Of a stretch of DNA of 64,000 bases, positions 48,729-58,179 are shown piece by piece. How positions within the stretch are numbered: position 1 is the stretch's first letter; every line of letters starts with the position of its first letter. Location of the stretch: assembly GCA_040384325.1 (NCBI GenBank), contig JAZKJL010000007.1, forward strand, positions 56,430 to 120,429, in the 5' to 3' direction. The DNA comes from JACMLX01 sp040384325. GTDB taxonomy: Bacteria; Gemmatimonadota; Gemmatimonadetes; Gemmatimonadales; Gemmatimonadaceae. The translations under genes and the position numbers were made by a program. The notes below the pieces were generated by a model, which did not search any database, was not told where the DNA came from, and saw nothing but the letters and a program-made list of their open reading frames with translations.

Positions 48729-49583
48729 TCAGGGCACCTGTCGCAGCTGCTCGGAATATTCGGTGGCGATGAAGTACCCCAGCGCCAGCCGCGCCGGTCG
48801 GGTGAGGTTGGCCACGTTGCCGCGAATGCTGCTGGCCGGCACGCCGAACGGTGACCCGTTGTTGTTCGTCTGCTCCGACAGCGCCTCGTAGAAACGGTAG
48901 GCCTGGTCGGAGATCGACGATTGCCGGATCCGGACCACCTGTCCCGTGCGCACCACCACGCCCCGGTACGGCTGGAAGTCGCGCACCATGTTGCCGTTGA
49001 TGATGTCGTCGGGCAGCACCGCGCGGGAGAACGAGCCGCTGTCGGGCGACAACTGGCGCACGCCGTCCACCCACTGATCCCAGAGGTAATAGTTCTGCCG
49101 GTCACCCGGATCGGTGAAGCTGATCGTGCCGCGCAGTCCGTCGGCGATGCCCGGCAGTCCGCCCCCCTCGGTGAAATAGACCGAGTCGATCGGCACCGCA
49201 CGCAGCATGGTCTCGCGCGAGAGGTACTCGTCGCCGTCCCACGTGATCTGCAGCGTGAACGTCTGGCCGACCGGCAGCAGCATCAGCGTGGTGGCGACGT
49301 ACACGCCGGGCTCACTGGGCGACTCGGCGAACACGGTCGCGGATCCGGCCGCGTCCAGCACACGCACCACCGCGCCGCGCGCCGGCGGGGCCGAGTCGCT
49401 GCTGAACACATCCTGCGTGGTGGTGAGGCGAATGCGCTGGATCGGTGCCCGTCGTCCCACCTGCCGCTCCAGGCGCGCCTCGACCACCAGCCGCGGCTCG
49501 GTGCGCGGCGCAGTGACCTGCACCACCCGTTCACAGCCGATGAGGAGTGCGAGCAACACCGCGAGGCCAGCCCAGCGCCGCAT
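48729..49583 (-). CDS. DUF4249-like outer-membrane lipoprotein
   Basis: It encodes 284 residues. The lipoprotein signal is RRWAGLAVLLALLIGC. The mature chain is beta-rich: LVVEARLERQ, then GAVVRVLDAAG, VGQTFTLQITWDGDEYLSRE and FTDPGDRQNYYLW. The last motif and the pairing with a TonB receptor are typical of DUF4249 proteins. It follows the receptor gene by 7 nt. The pair may work as a surface-bound lid and channel. The identification rests on pattern and context. Confidence 0.75.
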   Translation of the reverse strand: MRRWAGLAVLLALLIGCERVVQVTAPRTEPRLVVEARLERQVGRRAPIQRIRLTTTQDVFSSDSAPPARGAVVRVLDAAGSATVFAESPSEPGVYVATTLMLLPVGQTFTLQITWDGDEYLSRETMLRAVPIDSVYFTEGGGLPGIADGLRGTISFTDPGDRQNYYLWDQWVDGVRQLSPDSGSFSRAVLPDDIINGNMVRDFQPYRGVVVRTGQVVRIRQSSISDQAYRFYEALSEQTNNNGSPFGVPASSIRGNVANLTRPARLALGYFIATEYSEQLRQVP

Positions 49584-49590
49584 CGTGACG

Positions 49591-52044
49591 CTAGAAATGG
49601 AACGCATACGCCACACTCGGCACGATGCCGAAGATCGAGGTCTGTACCGCTTCCGTGACACGCGGATTGTCCACCTGCTGCCGGAACCGCAGCGACTGGG
49701 CATTGAAGCGGTTGTAGGCGTTGAGCACGCCGACCTGCAGCTCACCGCGTCGGAACTGCCGCGTGGCGTTGAGGTCGAGACGATGGTACATCGGCAATCG
49801 CCCACCGTTGCGTGGGCCGTACTCGGTCACCAGCAAGCCATCGATCGTGTATCGGGCTCCGGGAAAGGTGGTGGGAAGTCCGGTGGACAGCAGGAAGGTG
49901 GAACCGATGGTCCACTTCCGACCCAGCGGTCGCAACACCACCAGCGACAGGTTGTGCGTCTTGTCGAACGGACTCGGATACCAGGCGCCGTCGTTGATGC
50001 CACCGGCGCCGACGCCACCGGATCGTGCCGGCACCGGAAAGCGCTGCTCGGTGCGCGCGAGCGTGTAGCTCACCCAGCCGGTGGTACGACCGGTGGCGCG
50101 ACGCAGCAGCAGCTCGAGTCCGTACGCCCGTCCGCTGCCCTGCACCATCTGCGTCTCGATGCGCGGGTTCAGCAGCACGTCCGACCCGTCGATGAAATCC
50201 ACCACGTTGGTGGCGCGCTTGAAGTACCCTTCAACGGACAGTTCGTAGCTGCCGCGCGTGGTGCTGTACCCGAGCGCGAACTGGTCGGCACGCTGCGGAT
50301 CGATGTACGGACCGGACGGCTCCCACACATCGAGTGGGCTGACCGAGTTGGTGTTCGACACCAGCAGCAGGAATTGTTGCGTGCGGGCGAAGCTGGCCTT
50401 GAGGCTCGACGCCTCGCCGAGCATCAGGCGCCCGGAGATGCGTGGCTCGAGGCCACCGGCACTCGCCACCCGCGCGCCGCGCGCATACGGGACGCTGTCG
50501 GTCACCACCCCGGGTTCGTAGCGCGACAGCGCCTCGTTCCACACCACCGGTGCGCCATCACGATACTGATAGATGGTGGCCGCGCCACGGCGCAGGAAGC
50601 CCGCATAGCGCACACCGTAGCGCAACGCGACGCGCGGTCCGAGCTGCACCTCCTGCCCCACGTACGCCGCCGGCAGGACTGTGTGGCGCGGTTCGATGCG
50701 TCGCTCCACGAATGCGGATTGCTGGCCCGACGGCACCAGGTCACCGGGCCGGATCGTCTGGTTGGTGAGCTGCAGCCCGAACTCGATCGTGTTCGTCGGC
50801 GACAGGTAGAGCGTTTCGTCCACCTTGGCATCGAGGCTGCGGATGCGTGAGCCCCAGGTGATCGAGTCGCGGATGCCGGTGACGATGTCGAGGCGGTAGT
50901 CGTAGGTGCCGCTGGCCACGGTCACCTTGGAGAACAGTCGATTCGCGAACGCCTGGTTCCAGCGCAGCGTGGTGGCTTGATTGCCCCACCCGGCGCCGAA
51001 GTCGGAGCTGCCACTGAAGCGGTCGCGACCCAGGTACGCCGAGAGCAGCAGCGCGCCGCTGCTGCCCAGCCGGACGTTCGTCTTCGCGTTCAGGTCGTAG
51101 AAGTACGCACGGACATCCCGGACGGCGGTGTCACTGGCCAGCGGTGCGAACAGGTCCGCGTACGAGCGGCGGGCCGCGATCATGTACGAGCCGACCTTCC
51201 CCGGCAGCGGCCCTTCCAGCGTGGCACGGCTGGCGAGCAAGCCGATTGACGCCGAGCCGACGAACTCGTTCGCGTTGCCTTCGCGCTGCCGCACGTCCAC
51301 CACCGACGACAGCCGCCCGCCGAATCGCGCCGGGATCGCGCCCTTGTAGAGCGTGAAGTTGTCCACCGCGTCGGCGTTGAACGTGCTGAGGAAGCCGAGG
51401 ATGTGGCTCGGGTTGTAGACCGTCGCCTCGTCGAGCAGGAAGAGGTTCTGGTCTGCCGCACCACCACGCACGCTGATGGCGGTCGAGGCGTCGCTGGACA
51501 GTGACACGCCTGGCAGCAGCGTCAGGCTGCGGATCGGGTCGGGCTCGCCGAGCACCGTCGGCAGCAGCTTGATCGCCTGCAGGTCGAGGCGCACCACACT
51601 CATGTCGGGCGTGCGCGGATCGAGGTCGGGGCGATCGCCATTGACGTCGGCCTGCACGGTCACCTCGGCCAGCGTCACCTTGCGCAGCACCAGCAGGAAG
51701 TCGCGCGAGAGGTTGCTGGTGATGCGCACCGACGTGTCGAGCGGCGCGAAACCGATGGCGCGGATGCGAAGCCGTCGCAGTCCCGGCGCCAGCAGCAACG
51801 AGTAGAACCCCTCGTCGTTCGACTCCACGCGCACCGAACCCTCGTCGATGCGCACCTCGGCGCGACGCACCACCTCACCGCTGGCGCTGCTCCGGATGTA
51901 GCCGCTGAGACGCACGCGCGGCACCGGCTGCTCGGTGCCGCGCGGCGCGTCGATCGATGCGGGTGACGGGCCACTGCGTGGCGCCTGTGCAGGCAGTTGC
52001 ACCGCCGCGCAGAACGCGAGCGCCAGCAGGGAAACGATGGGCAT
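49591..52044 (-). CDS. TonB-dependent outer-membrane receptor
   Basis: It encodes 817 residues. The signal peptide is PIVSLLALAFCAAVQLPAQA. A carboxypeptidase-regulatory-like domain follows (GYIRSSASGEVVRRAEVRID...EGFYSLLLAPG, about 50-110). The plug domain lies at about 140-240, with the ISVRGGAADQNLFLLDEATVYN motif and FGGRLSSVVDV. The rest forms a 22-stranded barrel ending in PSVAYAFHF with a terminal Phe. It imports a TonB-dependent substrate, probably one handled by the adjacent DUF4249 protein. No substrate clue is seen. Confidence 0.92.
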   Translation of the reverse strand: MPIVSLLALAFCAAVQLPAQAPRSGPSPASIDAPRGTEQPVPRVRLSGYIRSSASGEVVRRAEVRIDEGSVRVESNDEGFYSLLLAPGLRRLRIRAIGFAPLDTSVRITSNLSRDFLLVLRKVTLAEVTVQADVNGDRPDLDPRTPDMSVVRLDLQAIKLLPTVLGEPDPIRSLTLLPGVSLSSDASTAISVRGGAADQNLFLLDEATVYNPSHILGFLSTFNADAVDNFTLYKGAIPARFGGRLSSVVDVRQREGNANEFVGSASIGLLASRATLEGPLPGKVGSYMIAARRSYADLFAPLASDTAVRDVRAYFYDLNAKTNVRLGSSGALLLSAYLGRDRFSGSSDFGAGWGNQATTLRWNQAFANRLFSKVTVASGTYDYRLDIVTGIRDSITWGSRIRSLDAKVDETLYLSPTNTIEFGLQLTNQTIRPGDLVPSGQQSAFVERRIEPRHTVLPAAYVGQEVQLGPRVALRYGVRYAGFLRRGAATIYQYRDGAPVVWNEALSRYEPGVVTDSVPYARGARVASAGGLEPRISGRLMLGEASSLKASFARTQQFLLLVSNTNSVSPLDVWEPSGPYIDPQRADQFALGYSTTRGSYELSVEGYFKRATNVVDFIDGSDVLLNPRIETQMVQGSGRAYGLELLLRRATGRTTGWVSYTLARTEQRFPVPARSGGVGAGGINDGAWYPSPFDKTHNLSLVVLRPLGRKWTIGSTFLLSTGLPTTFPGARYTIDGLLVTEYGPRNGGRLPMYHRLDLNATRQFRRGELQVGVLNAYNRFNAQSLRFRQQVDNPRVTEAVQTSIFGIVPSVAYAFHF

Positions 52045-52127
52045 CGGGACCGATACGACCGTGGTGATGGGAAGTTCCCTGCCGCGGGCTGCCGTTCGCT
52101 GAGCGTACGGCAGCCCACCCCGTCCGG

Positions 52128-53540
52128 TCACATCGCGATCGTGCCCGAGACCTGCTTCACCAGCTGGTAGAGGAAGTCGAGCCCCTCGTAGAACGATCGC
52201 GTGCGCAGCTTCTCGTCGCGGCCATGCGGATTGGTCTCACCCGGCACCGAGAAGATGCCGCTGACGCCGAACGTCGGGATGCCCGCGGCGCGCAGCGGCC
52301 GGCCATCGGTGGCGCCGGTGCTCATCGTCGGAATGACCGGGATGGCGCCCCACATCTGCTTCGTCAATGCGGTGACGCTGGTGAGCAACGTGGGATCGAT
52401 CGGGTCCGGTGCCACGCCGCCACGTCCCTCGGCGCGTGACGACACCAGCACGCCGGTGTCGCCGATCGCCTGCACCAGCGCCGCCTTCACCTCGTCCGGT
52501 GACGACGTCGGCGCGATGCGGCAGTTCACGTTGGCGGTGGCGGTCTGCGGCAGCGCGTTGTTCGCATGACCTCCGGCGAGTCGTGTCGCCACGCAGGACG
52601 TGCGCAACATGGAGGAGTAACGCGGGTCCTTGGAGATGATCGCGGCGGCTGCCGCATCGGACGGATTGGCCGCGATGGCGCGCATGGCGGCCGCCATCTC
52701 CGGCCCTTCGACCTTGGCGGTCTCGGTGAAGAACGGCTTGGTGACCGAGTTGAGCGCCACCGGGAAGGTGTACTTGGCCACGTTCGAGAGTGCGGTCGCC
52801 AGCTGGTAGATGGCGTTGTCGGCACGCGGCACGCTGGAGTGGCCGCCGGGATTGCGCGCGGTGAGCGTGAAGTCGGTGTAGACCTTCTCCGCCGCCTGGA
52901 TCGAGTGGAAGAACGGCGTGGTGCCGTCGGCGCGGAGTGTGCCGCCGCCACCTTCGTTGATGGCATAGGCGGCGTCGATCAGCGCGCGATGGTTGCGCAG
53001 CAGGTAGGTGACGCCGTTGTTGCCGCCCCCTTCCTCATCGGCGGTCAGCGCGAGGATCAGGTCCCGCGACGGAGTGTAACCCTCCTTCTTGTACCGCAGC
53101 AGGTTGGCGACGAACATCGCCGCCATCGCCTTGTCGTCGGCCGTGCCGCGCCCGTAGAAGAACCCGTTCGCTTCCTGCAGCTCGAACGGATCGCGCGACC
53201 AGTCGCTGCGCAGTGCGGCGACGACGTCGAGGTGCGCCAGCAGCAGCACCGGCTTCTGCGGTCCGCCGCGTCCACGGTAGCGCACCACCAGGTTGCCCTT
53301 GGTCGGCGCACCGGGCGGCACCACCACGTGGATGTCGGCGGCGGGGAAACCCGCCTCCCGGAAGCGCGCCGCCATCGCCTCGACGGCGGTGGTCACCGAC
53401 CCCACCGAGTCCACCGTGTTGATCTCCACCAGCTGCTCATACACGTCACGGGCGGCGCGCTGGTGCGGCGTGAGCGTCGCCTGGGCACCGGCGGTGACGG
53501 GAAGCAGGAGGCACGCGAGGAACCGACGAATGCTGGGCAT
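52128..53540 (-). CDS. Secreted M20 family metallopeptidase (carboxypeptidase-like)
   Basis: It encodes 470 residues. The signal peptide is MPSIRRFLACLLLPVTAGAQ. The dizinc motifs are LLLAHLDVVAA, GRGTADDKAMAAM (bridging Asp) and LTADEEGGGNNG (catalytic Glu and metal Glu). ARNPGGHSSVPR carries the conserved GGHSS, and the last His lies in the TNPHGRDE segment. It probably cleaves peptides or acyl-amino acids in the periplasm. It precedes the CotH-like gene's end on the same strand by about 100 nt. Confidence 0.92.
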   Translation of the reverse strand: MPSIRRFLACLLLPVTAGAQATLTPHQRAARDVYEQLVEINTVDSVGSVTTAVEAMAARFREAGFPAADIHVVVPPGAPTKGNLVVRYRGRGGPQKPVLLLAHLDVVAALRSDWSRDPFELQEANGFFYGRGTADDKAMAAMFVANLLRYKKEGYTPSRDLILALTADEEGGGNNGVTYLLRNHRALIDAAYAINEGGGGTLRADGTTPFFHSIQAAEKVYTDFTLTARNPGGHSSVPRADNAIYQLATALSNVAKYTFPVALNSVTKPFFTETAKVEGPEMAAAMRAIAANPSDAAAAAIISKDPRYSSMLRTSCVATRLAGGHANNALPQTATANVNCRIAPTSSPDEVKAALVQAIGDTGVLVSSRAEGRGGVAPDPIDPTLLTSVTALTKQMWGAIPVIPTMSTGATDGRPLRAAGIPTFGVSGIFSVPGETNPHGRDEKLRTRSFYEGLDFLYQLVKQVSGTIAM

Positions 53541-53641
53541 GATCCGACCCGGGGCTGGAATGGACGCACGCGGCGCGCACGGTGGCGCCGTCGCCGGATT
53601 GTACTCGCCGTGGCGCGGTCGCGACAACCGCGCCGGGCGGG

Positions 53642-54949
53642 TCAGCGCGCGATCTCGGTGTCCATCCAGCGCACCCGCTCCTTGAGCCACACGTTCATCG
53701 CCACCACCTCGCGATCGTAGGAGCCGGTCACGACGCGATTCGGCCAGACGTAGGTGCCGAGGATCGGCCAGCGCTCGAAGTTCCGGACCTGCACCACGTT
53801 GAGGTAGTTGGCGCGCGAGAACACCAGCCGCTGCAGCGAATCGATCGCACCGGCCGACTTGAGCTCGTTCCAGCGGCTGGTGAAGCGGGACTTGAAGACC
53901 GGATCCTGGAAGAGCCGCGCATACCACAGCGCCTGGCGTGAACGCCAGCCGCTGGTCTGGTCGGCGCCGTCGTAATTCACGTTGCCGATCGCGAGGTCGA
54001 AGTCCCACACCGGGCCGAAGATCAGCTTGCCGCCGCGCGGCTTGTGCATGAAGCCACTGAAGCGCAGCGAGCCGTCCACGTTCTTCACCACTTCCTGGAT
54101 GATGTTGTAGTTGATCGCCGACTCGACGTCGATGAAGGCCGCGTACCCGGTGGTCGGATCGGTGAAGTTGGCGGCGAAGATGGCCGAGTCGGTGCGGGCG
54201 ATGTAGTTGGTGATGTAGGCGCGCTGCTTCTCCCAGCCCGCGTCGAGCAGCGTCTCCGGATCGTTCACGCACCAGACCATGCGTGTGAGGGTGGAGTTGA
54301 AGCAGAACGCCTCGCCGCGTCGCTCGTCGACCTCGAGGAGGTAGCCCCCGGTGATCGCGCTGGCACTGGTGTCGGTCATGCGCAGCGACGTCATGTTCAC
54401 GCGATCGGCGCCGATGCGCACGTGCTCCACCAGCTGGTAGACCCCGTCGTAGCTGCCGTTGACATAGAGGTCCACGAAACGGCCGCGCGGCGTCCACGCC
54501 ATGCCGGCCATGCGGCTCATCTCGAACGACAGGTCGTTGCGGAGCAGCGTCTTGTCGGAGTAGTTCGCCAGCAGCACCCAGTGGCGGTTGGCGGGCATGT
54601 CGAGCAGCGCGGCGCTGGCGGCCAGCTTGAGCCGATACGGCTTCTTCGGGAACAGTTGCCAGGTGGTGTTGCCGCGACCGCGGATCTCCATCGCGCCTTG
54701 CGTCAGCACGGTGCCGGCGGAGTCGGCCAGCACCATCGTGCCGGCGACGTAGATCTCCTTCGACGTGATGGCGGTGCCGGGAGGCGTCGTGATGCGCAGC
54801 TGCGGCAGGGCGCTGGTGGAGGGTTGCACCTGCAGCGGTGGCGACGGTGGCTCCTCGACCACCACAGTCGGGCCATCCTCCTTCGCCCCGCAGGCCGCCA
54901 TCAAGATGGTGGCCATCGCCAGCATGGTGGTCCGAACGCGCGTCAGCAC
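53642..54949 (-). CDS. CotH-family lipoprotein
   Basis: It encodes about 435 residues. A GTG start gives the lipoprotein signal LTRVRTTMLAMATILMAACG; an ATG at 54925 would remove its basic n-region. CotH motifs are present: IRGRGNTTWQLFPKKPYRLKL, HWVLLANYSDKTLLRN, FVDLYVNGSYDGVYQLVEHV and GPVWDFDLAIGN. In Bacillus CotH is a protein kinase; here it is extracytoplasmic and the activity is inferred. It is divergent from the M24 peptidase gene. Confidence 0.87.
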   Translation of the reverse strand: MLTRVRTTMLAMATILMAACGAKEDGPTVVVEEPPSPPLQVQPSTSALPQLRITTPPGTAITSKEIYVAGTMVLADSAGTVLTQGAMEIRGRGNTTWQLFPKKPYRLKLAASAALLDMPANRHWVLLANYSDKTLLRNDLSFEMSRMAGMAWTPRGRFVDLYVNGSYDGVYQLVEHVRIGADRVNMTSLRMTDTSASAITGGYLLEVDERRGEAFCFNSTLTRMVWCVNDPETLLDAGWEKQRAYITNYIARTDSAIFAANFTDPTTGYAAFIDVESAINYNIIQEVVKNVDGSLRFSGFMHKPRGGKLIFGPVWDFDLAIGNVNYDGADQTSGWRSRQALWYARLFQDPVFKSRFTSRWNELKSAGAIDSLQRLVFSRANYLNVVQVRNFERWPILGTYVWPNRVVTGSYDREVVAMNVWLKERVRWMDTEIAR

Positions 54950-55180
54950 ATGGGTTTCCGTGATGGTGGCCGCACCTGCCGAGCGCGGTCCCGCTGCGAC
55001 GATGCGACACACGACGCGCACCTCACCGAGGCAGAGTACGCGCGGTGCGCGCCGGCCGCTGCCGCAGTGCCGCGCCGGGCCGACGGCCCGCTGCGCACCC
55101 GCAGGCCACCCGGCATATTCCCCGCGGCGACGGGCATCGGGGCCGGTCGCCACCCGTTCCCCTCGTCGCCCGCCCTCGCC

Positions 55181-56476
55181 ATGCCCTCGCGCCGCCAGTT
55201 CGTCACCGCCTCGTCCGCTGCGATCACCTCCGGCGCACTCGGCCTCCGCGCCACGACACTGGAGGCGGGTACCACCGCCGACGCCGCGTTGCCGGCGTCG
55301 ATCCGCGCGCTGCGCCCGATGACCGCCGGCGTGACGCCGATCACCGTCGCCGAACGGCGCGCGCGCATCGAGAAGGCGAAGCGGCTGATGGGCGAACAGA
55401 AGATCGACGCGCTGGTGCTCACCGGTGGCACGTCGATGGAGTACTTCACCGGCATCCGCTGGGGCACCAGCGAGCGGCTGCTGGCGGCGGTGATCCCGGT
55501 CAAGGGCAGCGCCTTCCTCGTCACGCCGAAGTTCGAGGAGGAGCGGGCGATGGAGCAGGCGCACAGTGGCCCGCTCGGCACCGACGCGCAGGTGTTCGCG
55601 TGGGAGGAGGACGACAATCCGTACGCGCTGGTGGCGAAGGGACTGCGTGATCGCGGGCTCGCCACGGCCACCGTCGGCGTCGAGGAGACGGTGAAGTTCG
55701 TGTTTCAGGACGGTATGGCGAAGGCGTTGGCCAACGGTCGCTTCGTCAGCGGCACGCCGGTCACGGCCGGTTGTCGCGTGGTGAAGGACGCCCACGAGCT
55801 GGAGCTGATGCAGCACGCCAGCACCGTCACGCTGGCCGCCTACGAGGCCGCGTACAAGGCGCTCACCGACGGCATGACGCAGTCGCAGTTCGGAGACCTG
55901 GTCGAGGCGGCCCACGAGAAGCTGGGCTACAGCGGCAGTGCGGGTGCGCAGGTGGGTGAGTTCTCCGCCCTGCCCCACGGCTCGGCCAAGCCGCAGGTGA
56001 TCCGCGAAGGCTCGATCGTGCTGATCGACGGCGGCTGCAAGGTGGAGGGCTATTGCTCCGACATCTCCCGCACCTTCGTGCTCGGCAAGGCCACGCAGCG
56101 CATGAAGGATGTGTTCGAGATCGAGTTGCGCGCGCAGTCCGCGGCGCTGGCGGCGGCGAAGCCCGGCGTGCCGGCGGAGTCGGTGGATGCGGCGGCGCGC
56201 AAGGTGATCAGCGATGCGGGCTTCGGGCCCGGCTACAAGTACTTCACCCATCGCGTCGGTCACGGCATGGGCATGGACGGGCACGAGTGGCCGTACCTGG
56301 TGAAGGGCAACACGATGCCGCTGCAGCCGGGCATGACCTTCTCCGACGAGCCGGGCATCTACATCCCCGGCGAGTTCGGCATCCGGCTCGAGGACGACAT
56401 GGTGATCACCGAGTCCGGCGCCCGCCTCTTCACGCCGCAGTCCCGCAGCCTCGAGACGCCGTTCGCGGTGGCGTGA
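55181..56476 (+). CDS. Tat-exported M24 family (Xaa-Pro-like) peptidase
   Basis: It encodes 431 residues. The start ATG is at 55181 and the twin-arginine signal is SRRQFVTASSAAITSG. The creatinase-like N-terminal domain covers about 55-190. The pita-bread domain has all M24 metal ligands: IDGGCKVEGYCSDISRTF (two Asp), HRVGHGMGMDGHEWP (His), DEPGIYIPGEFG (Glu) and LEDDMVIT (Glu). It cleaves Xaa-Pro or similar bonds in the periplasm. It ends before a palindrome that separates it from the convergent anti-sigma gene. Confidence 0.92.
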   Translation: MPSRRQFVTASSAAITSGALGLRATTLEAGTTADAALPASIRALRPMTAGVTPITVAERRARIEKAKRLMGEQKIDALVLTGGTSMEYFTGIRWGTSERLLAAVIPVKGSAFLVTPKFEEERAMEQAHSGPLGTDAQVFAWEEDDNPYALVAKGLRDRGLATATVGVEETVKFVFQDGMAKALANGRFVSGTPVTAGCRVVKDAHELELMQHASTVTLAAYEAAYKALTDGMTQSQFGDLVEAAHEKLGYSGSAGAQVGEFSALPHGSAKPQVIREGSIVLIDGGCKVEGYCSDISRTFVLGKATQRMKDVFEIELRAQSAALAAAKPGVPAESVDAAARKVISDAGFGPGYKYFTHRVGHGMGMDGHEWPYLVKGNTMPLQPGMTFSDEPGIYIPGEFGIRLEDDMVITESGARLFTPQSRSLETPFAVA

Positions 56477-56495
56477 GCGCAAGTGCACACGTGGT

Positions 56496-56549
56496 GCATT
56501 ACGGGGACAGTGCACTGAGGCATGCCTCAGTGCACTGTCCCCGTAATGC
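56496..56549. repeat. Perfect 54-bp palindrome (REP-like, intergenic)
   Basis: Two 27-bp arms (56496-56522 and 56523-56549) are exact reverse complements with no loop. The core is GGGGACAGTGCACTGAGG. It lies 20 nt after the M24 gene and 24 nt before the stop of the convergent rskA-like gene. The dyad could act as a bidirectional terminator or be a member of a dispersed REP/BIME-type repeat. Confidence 0.9.
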
Positions 56550-56572
56550 TTGTCAGTCACACCTGCGGCGCG

Positions 56573-57397
56573 TCAGCTCTTGCGTTGTGCGAGCAGGGCG
56601 ATGCGTTCGCGAGTCGAGACCACCACACCACCTGCCGGTTCCACGGTCACGGCGAACATCACCGCCTCACCTACCGGCACCCGGGCATCGATCGGGATCA
56701 GCACCTCGCCCTGCCCGGCCGGCATGTCGAACACGCCACCGTCCACCGGATGCTTCTGGTCGCGGGTGCTGTCGAAGATCCACAGCTGATACTGCCAGCG
56801 ACGTCGGTCGTTGGGCTGCAGGCCGGCGATGCGCATCACGCCGCGCTGCGCCCGTGTGCTCCACACCACGTCGCCGCGCGCCGACTCACCGCTGCTGTTG
56901 TTGCCGGCCGACCAGTCGAGGCGCGTCAGGCTGCTGTCGGCAGTGAGCAGCGAATCGCGCAGCACCGCCACGCTGTTGATCGCCACCGGCGCCGGCGTTG
57001 GCGCCGCCGCAGTGCGCGGCGCGGCGAACCAGAGCGCCAGCGCTGCGGCTGCCGCCATCCATCCACTCCACGCCATCCATCCGCGCCCGCCCGAGGAGAT
57101 CGGACGGACGGTGGTGTCCACCGGGCTCACCACACGCTCCTGCGCACTCACCAGGCGTTCACCGGTGCTGATGATGCGATCGGCCAGCGCCGTCGGCATC
57201 GGCTCGCGCGAGGCCGGGTCCGACGCCGCCAGCGCCGCCGTCAGTTCGGCTGCCGCCCGTTCCCAGCGCGCCACCTCGCCCGGCGGCAGCTTGGCCAGTG
57301 CCTGCGCGAGTGCATCCGCTTCCGGTGCACTCAATGCGCCGGTGGCCCGCTGCATCAGCAGTTCGCCCAGCCGCTCGTCTTCCATGCCGTTCTGCAC
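56573..57397 (-). CDS. rskA: Anti-sigma-K-like factor RskA
   Basis: It encodes 274 residues. The N-terminal anti-sigma domain (ERLGELLMQRATGALSAPEADALAQALA) is cytoplasmic. One transmembrane helix lies at about 107-126 (WMAWSGWMAAAAALALWFAA). The extracytoplasmic domain has the RskA hallmark YQLWIFDSTRDQ, a GVFDMPAGQGEV strand and VTVEPAGGVV. The GTG at 57397 follows AGGAG by seven bases and overlaps the sigma stop (TAGTG), so the two are coupled. Regulated proteolysis is expected to release the sigma factor. Confidence 0.9.
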   Translation of the reverse strand: MQNGMEDERLGELLMQRATGALSAPEADALAQALAKLPPGEVARWERAAAELTAALAASDPASREPMPTALADRIISTGERLVSAQERVVSPVDTTVRPISSGGRGWMAWSGWMAAAAALALWFAAPRTAAAPTPAPVAINSVAVLRDSLLTADSSLTRLDWSAGNNSSGESARGDVVWSTRAQRGVMRIAGLQPNDRRRWQYQLWIFDSTRDQKHPVDGGVFDMPAGQGEVLIPIDARVPVGEAVMFAVTVEPAGGVVVSTRERIALLAQRKS

Positions 57398-58056
57398 TAG
57401 GCCTCTCCTGCTTCGTCCGGGGTCCGCGCCGCCAGCAGGTCGCGCGCGCGCTGCAGTCCGCGGCGGATGTGCGACTTCACGGTGCCCAGTGGTGTTTCCG
57501 TCTCACGTGCGATCTCGTCGTGCGTCCGGCCATGCACCAGCGACAACTCCAACATCCGGCGCTGCGCCGGCGGCAACTCACGCAGGATTGCGCGGGCCTG
57601 CTCGGCGCGCCATTCACGGTCCAGATCCCGCTCCGACTCGCTCGCTACGTCGAAGTCGTCGGGGATGGATTCCATCACCGGCAACCGTTCGCGACGCCGC
57701 GCGCGGTCGATGAGGCGACGCCGAGCGATCATCGCCACCCAGCCGGCCTCACTGGTGCGCGCCGCGTCGTAGCGCGCTGCGGTGCGCCAGAGGTCGATGA
57801 AGATCTCCTGCACCGCATCCTCGGCATCGCTGCCGTCGGGTGACCAGCGACGCGCCAGCGACCAGACCAGCGGTCCATAGCGCGACACACAATCGCGCAC
57901 CGCACGCTCGTCGCCAGCGGCGATCCGCGGCAGCAGCGGTTCCGCCGGCGCCGGACCACTGCCGGCCACGTCGGTCACCAGCGCCAGGTGCGCCCGCGCC
58001 GCATCGCTGCCGGCACGCGTCATGTCATCCATCCGCACGGGTCGTCCCAGCTGCAT
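57397..58056 (-). CDS. sigK: ECF sigma factor, SigK-like
   Basis: It encodes 219 residues. Region 2 is YGPLVWSLARRWSPDGSDAEDAVQEIFIDLWRTA, then region 2.4 WVAMIARRRLIDRARRR. Region 4 is LRELPPAQRRMLELSLVHGRTHDEIARETETPLGTVKSHIRRGLQRARDLL. The sequence and the adjacent RskA and fasciclin genes place it with the SigK-like (ECF19) group. A GGAG sequence lies five bases before the ATG. A promoter at 58100-58126 matches the one ahead of the fasciclin gene, so it probably controls itself. Confidence 0.92.
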   Translation of the reverse strand: MQLGRPVRMDDMTRAGSDAARAHLALVTDVAGSGPAPAEPLLPRIAAGDERAVRDCVSRYGPLVWSLARRWSPDGSDAEDAVQEIFIDLWRTAARYDAARTSEAGWVAMIARRRLIDRARRRERLPVMESIPDDFDVASESERDLDREWRAEQARAILRELPPAQRRMLELSLVHGRTHDEIARETETPLGTVKSHIRRGLQRARDLLAARTPDEAGEA

Positions 58057-58099
58057 GCCTGCTCCACGTCGGCCTCATCGGTCCCTGAGTCGTGAAGGC

Positions 58100-58126
58100 A
58101 TTCGATGGCCGAAGAGTTTCGGATGC
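58100..58126 (-). promoter_or_regulatory. SigK-type promoter for sigK-rskA
   Basis: On the minus strand, GCATCC (58126-58121) is followed by exactly 16 nt and CGAAT (58104-58100). This nearly matches the mycobacterial SigK consensus (CCATCC, 16-17 nt, CGAAT). The start codon lies about 40 nt downstream. Confidence 0.65.
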
Positions 58127-58152
58127 GCGCGTCCCATCCGTCGGCGCCGGCT

Positions 58153-58179
58153 GCATCCACCGGGCGACGCGGCGCGAAC
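58153..58179 (+). promoter_or_regulatory. SigK-type promoter for the fasciclin gene
   Basis: GCATCC (58153-58158) is followed by exactly 16 nt and CGAAC (58175-58179). The -35 and spacing equal the divergent sigK promoter and the -10 differs in one base. The fasciclin ATG lies about 46 nt downstream. Confidence 0.6.

Noticed and set aside
46408..48891. 827-residue plus-strand open frame
   Set aside because: Antisense to the Asp-box protein, whose ten repeats prove the minus-strand reading.
56496..56549. Terminal inverted repeats of an insertion sequence
   Set aside because: The arms abut with no internal sequence or transposase.
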